Shown here piece by piece: positions 1 to 9,129 of a DNA stretch of 33,898 bases (positions are counted from its first letter, which is position 1; the number at the start of each line of letters is the position of its first letter). The stretch is from Methanosarcinaceae archaeon (lineage in GTDB: Archaea; Halobacteriota; Methanosarcinia; Methanosarcinales; Methanosarcinaceae), in contig JAFGOO010000103.1 in NCBI GenBank assembly GCA_016926455.1, positions 1 through 33,898 of the forward strand, in the 5' to 3' direction. The notes beneath the pieces are model-generated. The model saw only the letters and a program-made list of their open reading frames with translations, was not told the origin of the DNA and did not search any database. The translations under genes and the position numbers were made by a program.

Positions 1-33
1 ATAGAGAACATACTAATGTTGTGTTGGGATATT

Positions 34-77
34 AAGCCTCTCATCCCCCATCTTACGAAAGGGGACTTCTCGGCTTA
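34..77. repeat. Imperfect hairpin near the left edge
   Basis: AAGCC at 34-38 can pair with GGCTT at 73-77, and CCCC can pair with GGGG around a loop containing CTTACGAAA. The overall look recalls the hairpin at the right end of IS200/IS605-type elements, but no transposase or TnpB coding sequence is visible beside it. It could equally be a transcription-end hairpin of a gene lying outside the window. The rest of 1-223 shows no convincing gene. Confidence 0.3.
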
Positions 78-223
78 AAAGTTAAATTTTATTACCTATA
101 GGTAATTATTGCCTATTCAGTTACCTCAGTGTACGAAATAAAAATAGGAGACGTAATTAATCCACCTTCTGAAAACGGTGATCTTCTTATTACAACGATG
201 ATAAACCTTTTTTAGACTATAAA

Positions 224-601
224 TCAGTGCATGCCATTTACACGGACACGGTTGTTGACTTCAAATTTCCGTTCAAATTCCGGGTATAGTTCTGAGTTAT
301 CTTTCAACTCACAAAATACTTCATGTCTCGGACTGATAATGACTATATGCGCAGGAGGGTGAATCTTTTTTAACCTATTGATTGCCGCACCTGCATGATT
401 CTCCAGTTCCACCAATGCTGCAGAATTACATCTGGCTTTTAGAGGTACCCCCATGACATTAACAAGAAGCCTGTCAGCATAAGTAGGTTCAATACGTTTA
501 GGATTGGACGAAAATCGCATTCTTCCATAATGCTCTAAATCATGCAATGCTATTTTTATCTTGTCCGAATCGTCTGCCCGGACTATTGCAAATGAGTTCA
601 T
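224..601 (-). CDS. DUF356-like conserved archaeal protein
   Basis: This 125-aa soluble protein has no signal peptide or membrane segment. Its layout matches what I recall of the methanogen DUF356 family: an N-terminal strand (FAIVRADDSDKI), a central segment with basic and cysteine residues (LKARCNSAALVELENH), and the conserved stretch KKIHPPAHIVIISPRHE at about residues 78-94. The molecular function of the family is unknown. The ATG at 601 is the first start. The gene is transcribed leftward, separated by 170 bp from the end of mfnA, which is on the same strand upstream; a short A/T-rich stretch there could hold its own promoter. The family assignment is from memory of the motif, not from a search. 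Confidence 0.75.
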   Translation of the reverse strand: MNSFAIVRADDSDKIKIALHDLEHYGRMRFSSNPKRIEPTYADRLLVNVMGVPLKARCNSAALVELENHAGAAINRLKKIHPPAHIVIISPRHEVFCELKDNSELYPEFERKFEVNNRVRVNGMH

Positions 602-771
602 TTTTTTACACCACCATCAAATCCACTATTAAATGAATATTTCCCCAGTTGAAATAGGACTTCACACTATAAAAATCATTGCATGTAAAATATTTAATAT
701 ATTTATTTTTTATCATTGATCAGACTTATTTCCATCAAAATTGGAGATATCAGATTTCCAATCAATTCTTA

Positions 772-1902
772 CTATTCATGCACGACTGTTTTTAGATCCT
801 GTAAAAATTCATTTATATTTTCATTTGTAAGATGTGGCATCAGAACGAGTCTCAGGGCGCGAGGTTTTCGTATTATGGATACCTCCCACTTATATTCCTC
901 GCGAAGTTTCTTTCGAACATTATCTGCATCTGGCACGTCAAGAGCCACAACGTTCATTATAGGCTCGATCAAAGTTCCAATTCCAATTTCTGCGGCTCCG
1001 TTTACAAGTTCTTCTGTAAAGGTCATACATTGTTTTATTATACGCCTGTAACCCTCTTTCCCAAGATGTTTCATTACCGCATATGCTGCAGCAACAGCTG
1101 CGCCACTTCTTGTACCTGTGAGGGAATACTGAGTATCGATGGTGAGGTATGGTGTGTGGGTCTGAAGCTGGTGCATCAGGTCGATATCCCGGAAAAGAAG
1201 CCCACCTGAAGGTATTGTACCGAGTCCCATTTTGTGAGGATCAAGTGCCATGGTGCTGACTCCTTCTAGTGAAAAATCAAATGGATATTTTTTTTCTAAG
1301 AAAGGAATCACAAAACCGCCAAAAGCGGCATCTACATGTAAAAAAAGGTCTTTTTCAACCGCAAGTTCTGATATCTCATCTATCGGATCGATCTGTCCAA
1401 ATTCGGTTGAACCTGCTATGGATACAAGTCCTATGGTGTTCACGTCAACCAGTTTTCTCATAGAATCCATATCCACTTTGAATTCATTATCTAATGCAGC
1501 CTTTTTAATCTCGATTCCCAGAATGTTTGTGATCTTGTCAAAGGAGAAATGGGCTGACTCGGGTACGACCACGTTTGGTTTTGATATTCTGGACGCATTT
1601 CTAATGGCACGAAGCGCCTGGATATTGGACTCAGTTCCACCAGTTGTTATGTATCCATGAACTGATGAGGCATGAAGTAAATTGCCCATCATGGATATAA
1701 CTTCATTTTCAAGATCATATGTTCCAGGGAACAGCCCGAAATCCCCCAGATTAGATTCGATAAACTGCATGTGGGCAGTGACTGCAATTTCATGTGGATG
1801 TGTACACATGGAACTGAATACACGCTTATATGTGGTGTCGCGCTTCCGTGCCTTATTCAAAAAAGTGAATATCTCTTGTTCTGTTAATCCTTTTTCATTC
1901 AT
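772..1902 (-). CDS. mfnA: L-tyrosine decarboxylase MfnA (methanofuran biosynthesis)
   Basis: This 376-aa protein is a group II pyridoxal-phosphate decarboxylase. The PLP lysine is K224 in LDPHKMGLG, the cofactor-binding Asp is D191 in HVDAAFGG, and the TTGGTESN stretch lies near residue 87. Length and motifs fit archaeal MfnA, which decarboxylates L-tyrosine to tyramine, the first committed step toward the tyramine part of methanofuran. Some archaeal homologues also decarboxylate L-aspartate to beta-alanine for coenzyme A, so the substrate cannot be fixed from sequence alone. It is divergent from gatC across 194 bp, and a TATA-like ATTTAAAA lies upstream of the start on its strand. The gene looks intact. 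Confidence 0.92.
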   Translation of the reverse strand: MNEKGLTEQEIFTFLNKARKRDTTYKRVFSSMCTHPHEIAVTAHMQFIESNLGDFGLFPGTYDLENEVISMMGNLLHASSVHGYITTGGTESNIQALRAIRNASRISKPNVVVPESAHFSFDKITNILGIEIKKAALDNEFKVDMDSMRKLVDVNTIGLVSIAGSTEFGQIDPIDEISELAVEKDLFLHVDAAFGGFVIPFLEKKYPFDFSLEGVSTMALDPHKMGLGTIPSGGLLFRDIDLMHQLQTHTPYLTIDTQYSLTGTRSGAAVAAAYAVMKHLGKEGYRRIIKQCMTFTEELVNGAAEIGIGTLIEPIMNVVALDVPDADNVRKKLREEYKWEVSIIRKPRALRLVLMPHLTNENINEFLQDLKTVVHE

Positions 1903-2096
1903 ATCTAACCAAGATACGAAAACCTGTTTAAATTGATTGTGTTTTAAATATGTATTGAATATCTACTTTGCAAGGATGCCTGAATTATCGGGATAATTAT
2001 TTTACAATCGAGAAGCTCATAAGAATAAATTAATATTAGATACATGTCTTTGTTACGAATATTACTCCATATTCCATTTAATCCGAGGAACTTTCG
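1903..2096. promoter_or_regulatory. Divergent promoter region of mfnA and gatC
   Basis: This A/T-rich spacer separates the divergent genes. On the minus strand ATTTAAAA lies about 40-50 nt upstream of mfnA. On the plus strand AATAAATTAATATTAG lies about 65 nt upstream of gatC. Both resemble archaeal TATA elements. No riboswitch-like fold was recognised. Confidence 0.45.
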
Positions 2097-2378
2097 ATGA
2101 TCACAAAAGAAGATGTAGAACATATTGGATGGCTTGCACGCATCGAAATTGATGTGCTTGAAGCCGATACATATGCTGCACAGTTAAACTCTGTGCTGGA
2201 CTATTTCGCCCAACTGGACGAAATCGATACAGACGATGTTTCTCCAACCTATCATGTAGTGGATGTGGCAAATGTATTCAGAGAAGATGTTGTGGTTGAA
2301 TCGCTTTCACAGGAAAAGGTACTTGAAAACACTGAACATAAGCAGGAAGGCTATTTTAAGGGGCCGAGGATCTCATGA
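2097..2378 (+). CDS. gatC: Asp/Glu-tRNA amidotransferase subunit C
   Basis: This 93-aa protein is the small GatC subunit of the GatCAB amidotransferase. It has the typical opening (TKEDVEHIGWLARIEID), the middle LNSVLDYFAQLDEIDTDDV, and the family ending with a KEGYFKGPRI-like sequence (QEGYFKGPRIS). In archaea GatCAB converts Asp-tRNA(Asn) to Asn-tRNA(Asn), while Gln-tRNA is normally made by GatDE; GatC threads between the A and B subunits and stabilises them. It starts the gatC-gatA-gatB operon, with gatA following after 9 nt. Length is normal. Confidence 0.95.
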   Translation: MITKEDVEHIGWLARIEIDVLEADTYAAQLNSVLDYFAQLDEIDTDDVSPTYHVVDVANVFREDVVVESLSQEKVLENTEHKQEGYFKGPRIS

Positions 2379-2387
2379 GGTAATTGT

Positions 2388-3815
2388 ATGGCAGAATGGA
2401 TGAGCATCCTAGAAGTTAAAGAAAAAATAGAAAGCACATCTTCTCAAGAGGTCACTGCATCCTACCTTGAGACAATAGGCAAAAGCAAAATAAACGGATT
2501 CGTGACGCTCTGGGATGGTGCAATATCCCATGCGAGGGACATTGATACAAAAAATCACAACGGTGTGCTTGCCGGAGTACCCATTGCAATCAAGGATAAT
2601 ATCTCTACAAAGGGGATACAGACCACATGCAGTTCAAAAATCCTTGAAGGTTATGTGCCACCATACAATGCGCATGTGATTGAACGCCTGATCAAATCAG
2701 GTGCTGTGATCATCGGCAAAACCAATATGGATGAGTTTGCCATGGGCACATCTACTGAGTCCAGCTACGCAGGTCCGACCCTAAATCCTTGGGATATGGA
2801 TCGAGTGCCTGGAGGTTCATCCGGTGGTAGCGCTGCAGTGGTTGCGGCAGGTGAGGCTCCAATATCACTGGGTTCGGATACTGGTGGTTCGGTCCGGTGC
2901 CCTGCTGCATTTTGTGGGGTGGTAGGATTAAAGCCAACATATGGTTCAATTTCAAGGTACGGGCTAATATCCTATGCTAACTCGCTGGAACAGATTGGTC
3001 CACTGGCAACAAATGTCAGTGATATCGCAATTCTCATGGATGTGGTGGGTGGATACGATCCTCGAGACAGTACCTCCATCAAGAATGAAACAGTACATCA
3101 AGATTCTCTTGTTGATGATGTGTCGAGACTTAAGGTTGGTGTACCTGATGAATATTTCTCAGAGGGTATCGATTCATCTGTTGAAAAATCGATCTGGAAT
3201 GCTATTCATAAGTTCGAAGACATGGGCGCCACATGGGAACGGGTTTCCATGCCTCATACAAGATACGCACTTGCAGCATACTATATAATTGCCATGAGTG
3301 AAGCTTCGTCCAACCTTGCACGTTTTGATGGGACACGTTATGGGTTTAATGAAGAGGGAGACAACTGGCACGTGATGGCATCAAAGACCCGAGCATCCGG
3401 TTTTGGTGATGAGGTGAAACGCAGGATTCTGCTTGGTACCTACGCACTCTCAGCAGGTTATCATGACAAATACTACTTAAAAGCCCTTAAAGTCCGTACA
3501 CTCGTCAAGCAGGACTTTGAGAAAGCAATGGCCAGAACTGATGTGCTTATAGCTCCGACAATGCCCACCCCGGCATTTAAGATCGGAGAGAAGATAGAAG
3601 ATCCGCTGTCCCTTTACCTTACAGATGTCAACACGGTTCCGATCAACCTTGCAGGTGTACCATCCATTTCCGTACCCTGTGGATTTGCAGATGGTCTGCC
3701 GGTAGGACTTCAGATAATTGGGAGCCATTATGATGAATCTACCATCATAAGGGCTGCATATTCTTTTGAACAGAACACTGATTACCATACCAGAAGACCA
3801 AAGGGGGTAGAATAA
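2388..3815 (+). CDS. gatA: Asp/Glu-tRNA amidotransferase subunit A
   Basis: This 475-aa protein is the amidase subunit that releases ammonia from glutamine (or asparagine) for the GatB kinase/transamidase site. The amidase-signature triad is complete: Lys69 (IAIKDN), cis-Ser144 (GGSSGGS) and Ser168 (DTGGS). The spacing of 75 and 24 residues is the same as in characterised GatA enzymes. The gene sits between gatC and gatB. Its stop codon TAA overlaps the gatB start by one base, so the two are probably translationally coupled. The second ATG, four codons in, is a possible alternative start. Confidence 0.96.
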   Translation: MAEWMSILEVKEKIESTSSQEVTASYLETIGKSKINGFVTLWDGAISHARDIDTKNHNGVLAGVPIAIKDNISTKGIQTTCSSKILEGYVPPYNAHVIERLIKSGAVIIGKTNMDEFAMGTSTESSYAGPTLNPWDMDRVPGGSSGGSAAVVAAGEAPISLGSDTGGSVRCPAAFCGVVGLKPTYGSISRYGLISYANSLEQIGPLATNVSDIAILMDVVGGYDPRDSTSIKNETVHQDSLVDDVSRLKVGVPDEYFSEGIDSSVEKSIWNAIHKFEDMGATWERVSMPHTRYALAAYYIIAMSEASSNLARFDGTRYGFNEEGDNWHVMASKTRASGFGDEVKRRILLGTYALSAGYHDKYYLKALKVRTLVKQDFEKAMARTDVLIAPTMPTPAFKIGEKIEDPLSLYLTDVNTVPINLAGVPSISVPCGFADGLPVGLQIIGSHYDESTIIRAAYSFEQNTDYHTRRPKGVE

Positions 3816-5236
3816 TGGCATACAAGAACCCTGAAGGAATTATGATCGGTCTGGAAATACATGTCCAGCTAAATAAACTGAATAGCAAGATGTTCTGTGG
3901 ATGTTCGACAAAATACCATGAAGTAGAGCCTAATACCCATGTATGTCCGGTCTGTCTCGGACTGCCGGGTTCTATGCCAGTCATCAATGAACAAGCTGTT
4001 GAGTCTGCCATGAAGGTAGGGCTGGCTCTGAACTGTGAGATTGTACAACAGACTCAGTTCCACAGGAAAAACTACTACTACCCCGACCTTCCAAAAGGAT
4101 TTCAGATTACCCAGTACGATTATCCGATTGCAAGCAAAGGTAGAATTGTTATAGAGGGCGAAGACGGCGAGCTTGTGGTAAGGATCACGCGAGCACATAT
4201 GGAGGAAGACCCTGGACGGTTGGTGCATATCGGCACCATTGACAAATCTAGAGGAACCCTTATAGATTACAACCGTTCCGGAATGGCGCTTCTTGAGATC
4301 GTCACAGAGCCGGACCTAAGGAGTCCTAAGGAAGCACGGCGTTTTCTTGACAAACTGCGGAATATCCTAGAATATCTTGATGTGTTTGACAGCACACTTG
4401 AAGGTGCTATGAGGGTGGACGCAAATATATCCCTTGCAGGTGGATCGCGCGCAGAGGTCAAGAACATATCTTCACACAAAGGTGCAGAAAGGGCGCTATT
4501 GTATGAGATCATGCGCCAGAAAAACCTGCTTCGGAGAGGTGGGAAGGTTATACAGGAAACACGCCACTTTGATGAGTCACGTGGGGTCACGATCTCACTC
4601 CGGACAAAAGAAGAAGAGCATGACTACCGTTATTTCCCTGAGCCTGACCTTGTACCAATGCGTGTAGCAGACCGTACATCAGGGATATTGGCAATGCTGC
4701 CGGAACTTCCGGATGCAAAACGAGAACGTTTCATATCACAGTATGGCATCACAGATATGCATGCAAAGGCGCTGACTTCTGAGATACGGATCGCAGATTT
4801 CTATGAACAGGTTGCTGCAAAGGTTGAGTATAAAGACGGTGCGGCATGGGTTGCCGATGTACTCAAAGGTGAATTAAACTACCGTGACCTTACAGTTGAA
4901 TCATTCACTGTGGATAATATGGTTGAGATTATCAAGATGGTCACACATAACAGCATTACCGAAAAAAGCGCGGTCGATGTGATCCGGACAATACTGGATC
5001 ACGGTGGCACACCTCTTGATATTGTAAAGGAGAAAGGTCTTCTTAAGGTCGAGGACGATGTTGTTAGTAAAGCTGTGTTTGAAGTGATCAATGAAAACGG
5101 TAAAGCTGTTCAAGACTATCTTGACGGCAAGGAACAGTCTCTTAATTTCCTAGTAGGGCAGGTAATGAAGAAAACCCGTGGACGTGCTGATGCCAGGGAT
5201 GTACGTGAGATAATGCTTGAGAGAATAAAAACTTGA
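3815..5236 (+). CDS. gatB: Asp/Glu-tRNA amidotransferase subunit B
   Basis: This 473-aa protein phosphorylates the misacylated tRNA side chain and transfers ammonia to it. It shows the GatB opening IGLEIHVQLN, the zinc-site cysteines in MFCGCST and HVCPVCLGLPGSMPV (residues about 27-54), the HRKNYYYPDLPKGFQITQYD block, and the EEHDYRYFPEPDL motif. The C-terminal YqeY-like tail domain is present and ends at residue 473. A ribosome-binding site (GGGGG) lies within the end of gatA. The gene is the last of the operon and is followed by a region with weak hairpins. Confidence 0.96.
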   Translation: MAYKNPEGIMIGLEIHVQLNKLNSKMFCGCSTKYHEVEPNTHVCPVCLGLPGSMPVINEQAVESAMKVGLALNCEIVQQTQFHRKNYYYPDLPKGFQITQYDYPIASKGRIVIEGEDGELVVRITRAHMEEDPGRLVHIGTIDKSRGTLIDYNRSGMALLEIVTEPDLRSPKEARRFLDKLRNILEYLDVFDSTLEGAMRVDANISLAGGSRAEVKNISSHKGAERALLYEIMRQKNLLRRGGKVIQETRHFDESRGVTISLRTKEEEHDYRYFPEPDLVPMRVADRTSGILAMLPELPDAKRERFISQYGITDMHAKALTSEIRIADFYEQVAAKVEYKDGAAWVADVLKGELNYRDLTVESFTVDNMVEIIKMVTHNSITEKSAVDVIRTILDHGGTPLDIVKEKGLLKVEDDVVSKAVFEVINENGKAVQDYLDGKEQSLNFLVGQVMKKTRGRADARDVREIMLERIKT

Positions 5237-5365
5237 TCTGGTTTTTCGGACTAATGGTAACAAATATCTAATAGAAATGGTTATCAGATTTGTTATCATG
5301 TTTTGTATCAAAAAGAATTAATAAAAGCGATCACATAATATGAATTGATCATATCAAAATTCTCA

Positions 5366-5491
5366 ATGAGGATAGAAATATGGTCTGGCGGTGAAATACC
5401 AGTTGCAAAATTAAACTGCAATAGGTGTAAGAACCCAAAACCCAGAAAGGTTTTGGCAGTTAAATGCAGCATGGTAAGTAAGCTGATATAG
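5366..5491 (+). CDS. Possible 41-aa cysteine-containing peptide
   Basis: An ATG-initiated frame of 41 codons lies in the 444-bp gap between gatB and rpl40e. The predicted peptide contains LNCNRCKNPKPRKVLAVKC, giving a CxxC pair and a third cysteine, which resembles half of a zinc knuckle. I recognise no family and there is no clear ribosome-binding site. It may be a real micro-protein, a decayed zinc-ribbon gene, or chance. Confidence 0.25.
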   Translation: MRIEIWSGGEIPVAKLNCNRCKNPKPRKVLAVKCSMVSKLI

Positions 5492-5543
5492 TTCAAAGGA
5501 AAGAGAGAAATAGGGGAAACGAAGGGGATGGACTATAATCAGG

Positions 5544-5562
5544 GAACCTGTTAAACAGGTTC
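5544..5562. terminator. Perfect 9-bp hairpin between gatB and rpl40e
   Basis: GAACCTGTT and AACAGGTTC flank a single A, giving a perfect inverted repeat. The flanking bases do not form a T-run, so this could be an operator or an RNA-processing structure rather than a terminator. Apart from this hairpin and the possible 41-aa frame, nothing else is supported in 5237-5680. Confidence 0.35.
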
Positions 5563-5680
5563 TATCCACCGCCAAAATATTCTGATTTTATTCTGATTTT
5601 TGATTTTCACCCCAAAACAATTATATGCATTAAAATGTATGTAGCCTGCCAGATAGGCATTCAATTAGAAAGGTGAAAAA

Positions 5681-5830
5681 ATGGCAAGATTTCCAGAAGC
5701 AGAAAACAGGATACTCAACAAGAAAATCTGCATGAACTGCAATGCCCGAAATGCTGTCAGAGCAACACGATGCAGAAAATGCGGTTACAAGAATTTACGT
5801 TCAAAATCCAAGGAAGTAAAGGGCGGCTGA
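5681..5830 (+). CDS. rpl40e: 50S ribosomal protein L40e
   Basis: This 49-aa basic protein begins MARFPEAENRILNKKICMNC and continues with a CxxC(x10)CxxC zinc ribbon (CMNC at 17-20, CRKC at 31-34), the hallmark of archaeal L40e. It is a component of the large ribosomal subunit. The ribosome-binding site AGGTG lies 5 nt upstream of the ATG. The GGGP synthase gene starts 8 nt after its stop, so the two are probably co-transcribed. Confidence 0.95.
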   Translation: MARFPEAENRILNKKICMNCNARNAVRATRCRKCGYKNLRSKSKEVKGG

Positions 5831-5838
5831 TCTAAGTT

Positions 5839-6582
5839 ATGCGAGTGGAGAAGTACCTCAACGATATCATAGAACGCGATGGTACAGCCCACTTAACACT
5901 TATCGATCCAGCATCACAATCTCCTGATGAGTCTGCAAGTATTGCATTTGCGGCGGTGGAAGGGGGCACGGATGCGCTCATGATCGGTGGTTCAACTGGA
6001 GCCGGAGGCATACTGCTTGACCAAACACTTTTTAAGATCAAAGAACAGGTAGAAATACCTACAATTCTTTTTCCTGCAAGTATAGCCGGTATAAGTAGTC
6101 ATGCTGATGCTATATTTTTTATGAGTTTGCTGAACTCTCGAGATATTAGTTATATAACTACAAATCAGGCAATGGGTGCCCCGCTTGTTTACAAATATGG
6201 AATTGAACCAATTTCAATGGCATATCTGGTTGTGGAACCTGGAGGAACGGTTGGGTGGATTGGCGATGCAAAACTAATCCCAAGAAATAAACCAGAGATA
6301 GCTGTTGCCTATGCACTTGCAGGTAAGTATCTGGGAATGCATTATACATACATAGAAGCAGGTTCAGGTGCGAATAAGCCCATATCCCCTCAAATGATCG
6401 GTGCTTTAAAAAAGATTCTCGGTGAAAACAAACTAATCGTCGGAGGTGGTATCCGAAACGGCAGTACTGCAAAGATATGTGCCGATTCAGGCGCCGACAT
6501 GATCGTGACCGGAACAATCGTCGAAGAGACCACAAATGTGACCGAAAAGATCAGAGAACTGGTATACGCAATCAAAAGATAA
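5839..6582 (+). CDS. Geranylgeranylglyceryl phosphate synthase
   Basis: This 247-aa TIM-barrel prenyltransferase joins geranylgeranyl diphosphate to sn-glycerol-1-phosphate, making the first ether bond of archaeal lipids. Visible family motifs are LTLIDPASQSP (residues about 19-29), the YIEAGSGANKPIS phosphate-binding loop, and VGGGIRNG followed by GADMIVTGTIVEE near the C-terminus. Length is typical. It follows rpl40e closely, a pairing that suggests growth-rate-linked expression. The ATG at 5839 fits the family N-terminus. Confidence 0.95.
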   Translation: MRVEKYLNDIIERDGTAHLTLIDPASQSPDESASIAFAAVEGGTDALMIGGSTGAGGILLDQTLFKIKEQVEIPTILFPASIAGISSHADAIFFMSLLNSRDISYITTNQAMGAPLVYKYGIEPISMAYLVVEPGGTVGWIGDAKLIPRNKPEIAVAYALAGKYLGMHYTYIEAGSGANKPISPQMIGALKKILGENKLIVGGGIRNGSTAKICADSGADMIVTGTIVEETTNVTEKIRELVYAIKR

Positions 6583-6739
6583 TGGTTTAGCATTTGTCTG
6601 TCCAACCTATATTTTTGCTGAGGAGCTTATGTATTCAAAAAGTAGAACACATGAATTATATAGGTTAATTACCATCAAAAGATGGAAATCTATCAATAAT
6701 ATTATTTAAAAATCCCACAAATCCAGGGGAGGTACTTTG

Positions 6740-8458
6740 ATGCTTAAAGTTAATGATATCGTGAAAGACTATGAAGTCAATTCTGAAAAAATTAGAGTTC
6801 TGGATCACATTAATTTCAATGCAGTAGATGGGGAGATCATTGGAATTACCGGAAAAAGCGGCAGTGGGAAATCCACTCTTCTGAGAATTCTTCGCGGTGT
6901 GGAGCCTTTCGGAGAAGGAACAATCGAACTCGATGGTAATTTGATAACACCGGAATCGGGGATTGATGGTATAAAGTTCCTTGGTAAGAACACTGCAATC
7001 CATCTGCAGCGTAACTTTGGACTCTGGACTGGACCGGCATATGAAAACATCGTTCGGAAACTAAGTTACCTGTCCGTGGGGCATGAATCGTTGCCATCAA
7101 AAGACGCCCCGTATTTTAATGATATGTATGAAGAGTCTCTGAAGTACCTAAAACTTGTTGGACTGGAACATAAAGCTCAGCATTCCTCAAACCTCCTGAG
7201 TGGCGGTGAAAAACAGAGGCTTATACTTGCCCGCCAGCTTGCTGCTAGGCCACGCTTGCTACTTCTGGACGAGCCTGTTACGATGACAGGACCGGACACT
7301 AAACAGGAAGTCATGGATGTAATTAAAGACTTGAAGAATACTCTGAATATCCCAATCATTGTTGTCTCACACCTGCCCGAAATCCATATTTATCTTGCAG
7401 ACCGCCTTATTTACCTTGAGGATGGGAGAATTGTCGAGGATGGAGAACCCAAAGTTGTACTAAAACATTTCCTTAAAGACCTCAAGCCGAAGGTAGAACT
7501 TGCACCGGTTAAAAAGAAAGAAGTCTGCATAAAGGTGGAGAAACTATCAAAACGTCTTGCTCTTTTCCGTATGGGTGAACTACTGAAGTTCGACGACCTT
7601 TCACTTGATATCAATAAAGGGGAGATACTTTCCTTCATAGGTCCGTCAGGTGCAGGAAAGACTACGCTTCTTAAGATGATAGAAGGACTGGTGGAACCAA
7701 AGGCTGGAGAGGTACGCTACCTTCATGAAGGCGAATGGCTGGATATAACGCGTTATAGTCGGAAACGTATGGAACTGCGTCGTAAAATCAGCATTATGCA
7801 TCAGGAATTTTCACTTTCATTGCATTCTACTATTAGGCAGCAGATTGCATTCAAGCTCAGCATGAAAAAGGAAGGTGCAATTGACTATGCACGGACAAAG
7901 GCTGAAGAACTTGGTCTCACAGATGAGATGCTAGATACCGTATATCAGCTACCGGATATGAAAAGCGAGGAAAGAGAACAGGCACTTAAGGATATGGGAC
8001 TTCCGGATGATATATTTTCAAAGTTGTTCCCCCAAGTTCCAAATACGGATGTGGAAAAATACTCAATACCTATCTTTGACGCATTGAACCTTCCTCTGGA
8101 GATACTTGATAAGATACCGTACCAGATAAGCGGGGGCGAGCATGTAAGGGCTTTCATTGCACTGGCACTGGCAACATCCCCAGATATCCTGATGCTGGAT
8201 GAGCCGTTCGGTGACCTTGACCCTGTGACGCTTAGAGATGTGACCAATTCACTGAAGACTGTCAACAAAATTTTAGGCACTACTATCGTTCTTGTTAGCC
8301 ATCATATGGACTTTGTGAAGGAGGTTGCCCATAGGACTTTGCTGATAGACAATGCCGCCATAATCATGGATGGAAAACCCGACGAAGTATGCCAGTATCT
8401 GATCGATAGAAGTAATGCCGCATACCTTGAGCACACGATAGAAGAATTAGCAGAATAG
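6740..8458 (+). CDS. atwA: Methyl-coenzyme M reductase activation ATPase, component A2
   Basis: This 572-aa soluble protein contains two ABC ATPase domains. Domain 1 has Walker A GKSGSGKST, signature LLSGGEKQR and Walker B LLLLDEP. Domain 2 has GPSGAGKTT, ISGGEHVR and ILMLDEP. The long insert in domain 2 (about residues 380-460) fits component A2. The protein supplies ATP-driven reductive activation of the nickel cofactor F430 in methyl-CoM reductase. It has no membrane partner gene nearby, as expected. A TTG codon precedes the ATG, but the ATG at 6740 is favoured because GGGGAGG lies 6-7 nt upstream of it. Confidence 0.92.
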   Translation: MLKVNDIVKDYEVNSEKIRVLDHINFNAVDGEIIGITGKSGSGKSTLLRILRGVEPFGEGTIELDGNLITPESGIDGIKFLGKNTAIHLQRNFGLWTGPAYENIVRKLSYLSVGHESLPSKDAPYFNDMYEESLKYLKLVGLEHKAQHSSNLLSGGEKQRLILARQLAARPRLLLLDEPVTMTGPDTKQEVMDVIKDLKNTLNIPIIVVSHLPEIHIYLADRLIYLEDGRIVEDGEPKVVLKHFLKDLKPKVELAPVKKKEVCIKVEKLSKRLALFRMGELLKFDDLSLDINKGEILSFIGPSGAGKTTLLKMIEGLVEPKAGEVRYLHEGEWLDITRYSRKRMELRRKISIMHQEFSLSLHSTIRQQIAFKLSMKKEGAIDYARTKAEELGLTDEMLDTVYQLPDMKSEEREQALKDMGLPDDIFSKLFPQVPNTDVEKYSIPIFDALNLPLEILDKIPYQISGGEHVRAFIALALATSPDILMLDEPFGDLDPVTLRDVTNSLKTVNKILGTTIVLVSHHMDFVKEVAHRTLLIDNAAIIMDGKPDEVCQYLIDRSNAAYLEHTIEELAE

Positions 8459-8471
8459 GCATCCTTTGCCT
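8457..8471. terminator. Small hairpin at the end of atwA
   Basis: AGGCA and TGCCT flank a 5-nt loop, with the hairpin overlapping the atwA stop codon. It lies between the convergent atwA gene and the interrupted ferric-reductase-like gene. The rest of 8472-8668 is A/T-rich with no gene that I can support. Confidence 0.35.
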
Positions 8472-8668
8472 GTTCTCTAAACAATTACTCCATTTTTATA
8501 AATCTGAGTATTATATATTAATGCTTATCAATATTCTTTAATTTTTATGTATCGATGATTGTTCGTTATCGGCATGTGTTTTGAAAGTGCTTATAGGGGC
8601 AGTAATTTTTTAAAAGAAGAATATTTTTATGATTCTCAAAAAGAGCGGAATCTGACGAAACAGAGTTA

Positions 8669-9090
8669 TTAGAGTCTTATAAAAGACATATGTTTATGGA
8701 CAAAAACGCCTGTAACAATCAAAGCCATTAAAAACCAGATTGTTTGCATTATTCCAGCTTGTAGATCGGTACCAATTAACCATGCATGAATAAAAACCAA
8801 TAAAAAACCAAGATAATTCAAATAATGCACTTTCTTCCAGTATCGAGGTATTTTTTTTCTGATGATGCTCACTAAAATAGCTGCCAAGAAAAGATAAATT
8901 GCAAATCTTCCTGCAAATATCATGAATTGTTTTAGGGGAAAGAAGATAGGTATAAACACATATGGACTGTTTATTTTAAATGCGAACGCAATGGGATGAA
9001 TAAACATAAACATAACCCCTACTCTTGCAAGAAGGTGATGTATTTCGATGAAACTTTTCCCAAAATCTGTTTTCATCTGTGCCATATATT
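8669..9090 (-). pseudogene. C-terminal part of a ferric-reductase-like membrane protein, cut by the element
   Basis: Reading leftward from the attachment core, the frame encodes AQMKTDFGKSFIEIHHLLAR and then four hydrophobic segments with well-spaced histidines (IHHLLAR, FIHPIAF, VHYLNYL, FIHAWL). This pattern fits the haem-binding transmembrane domain of the ferric reductase/YedZ (MsrQ) type. The first membrane segment is missing. It is found at 24782-24950 on the same strand. Joining the two at the shared core restores one frame (SYEYM then AQMKT) of about 193 aa. An open frame does run back into element sequence to 9136 and overlaps the integrase start by 7 bp, but that added N-terminus is not a natural start. 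Confidence 0.82.
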
Positions 9091-9117
9091 TATATCTAAT
9101 ATTGTAGGTAAGTACAT
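9082..9117. other. attL: core plus arm repeat
   Basis: The core CCATATATT (9082-9090) is followed by 11 nt and then the arm TTGTAGGTAAGTACAT (9102-9117). The arm recurs inverted, with one mismatch, at the other end of the element (24753-24768). The core also carries a TATA-like sequence about 40 nt upstream of the integrase start. Assignment rests on the split host frame and the paired repeats. Confidence 0.75.
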
Positions 9118-9129
9118 TAAGGTGTAAAT

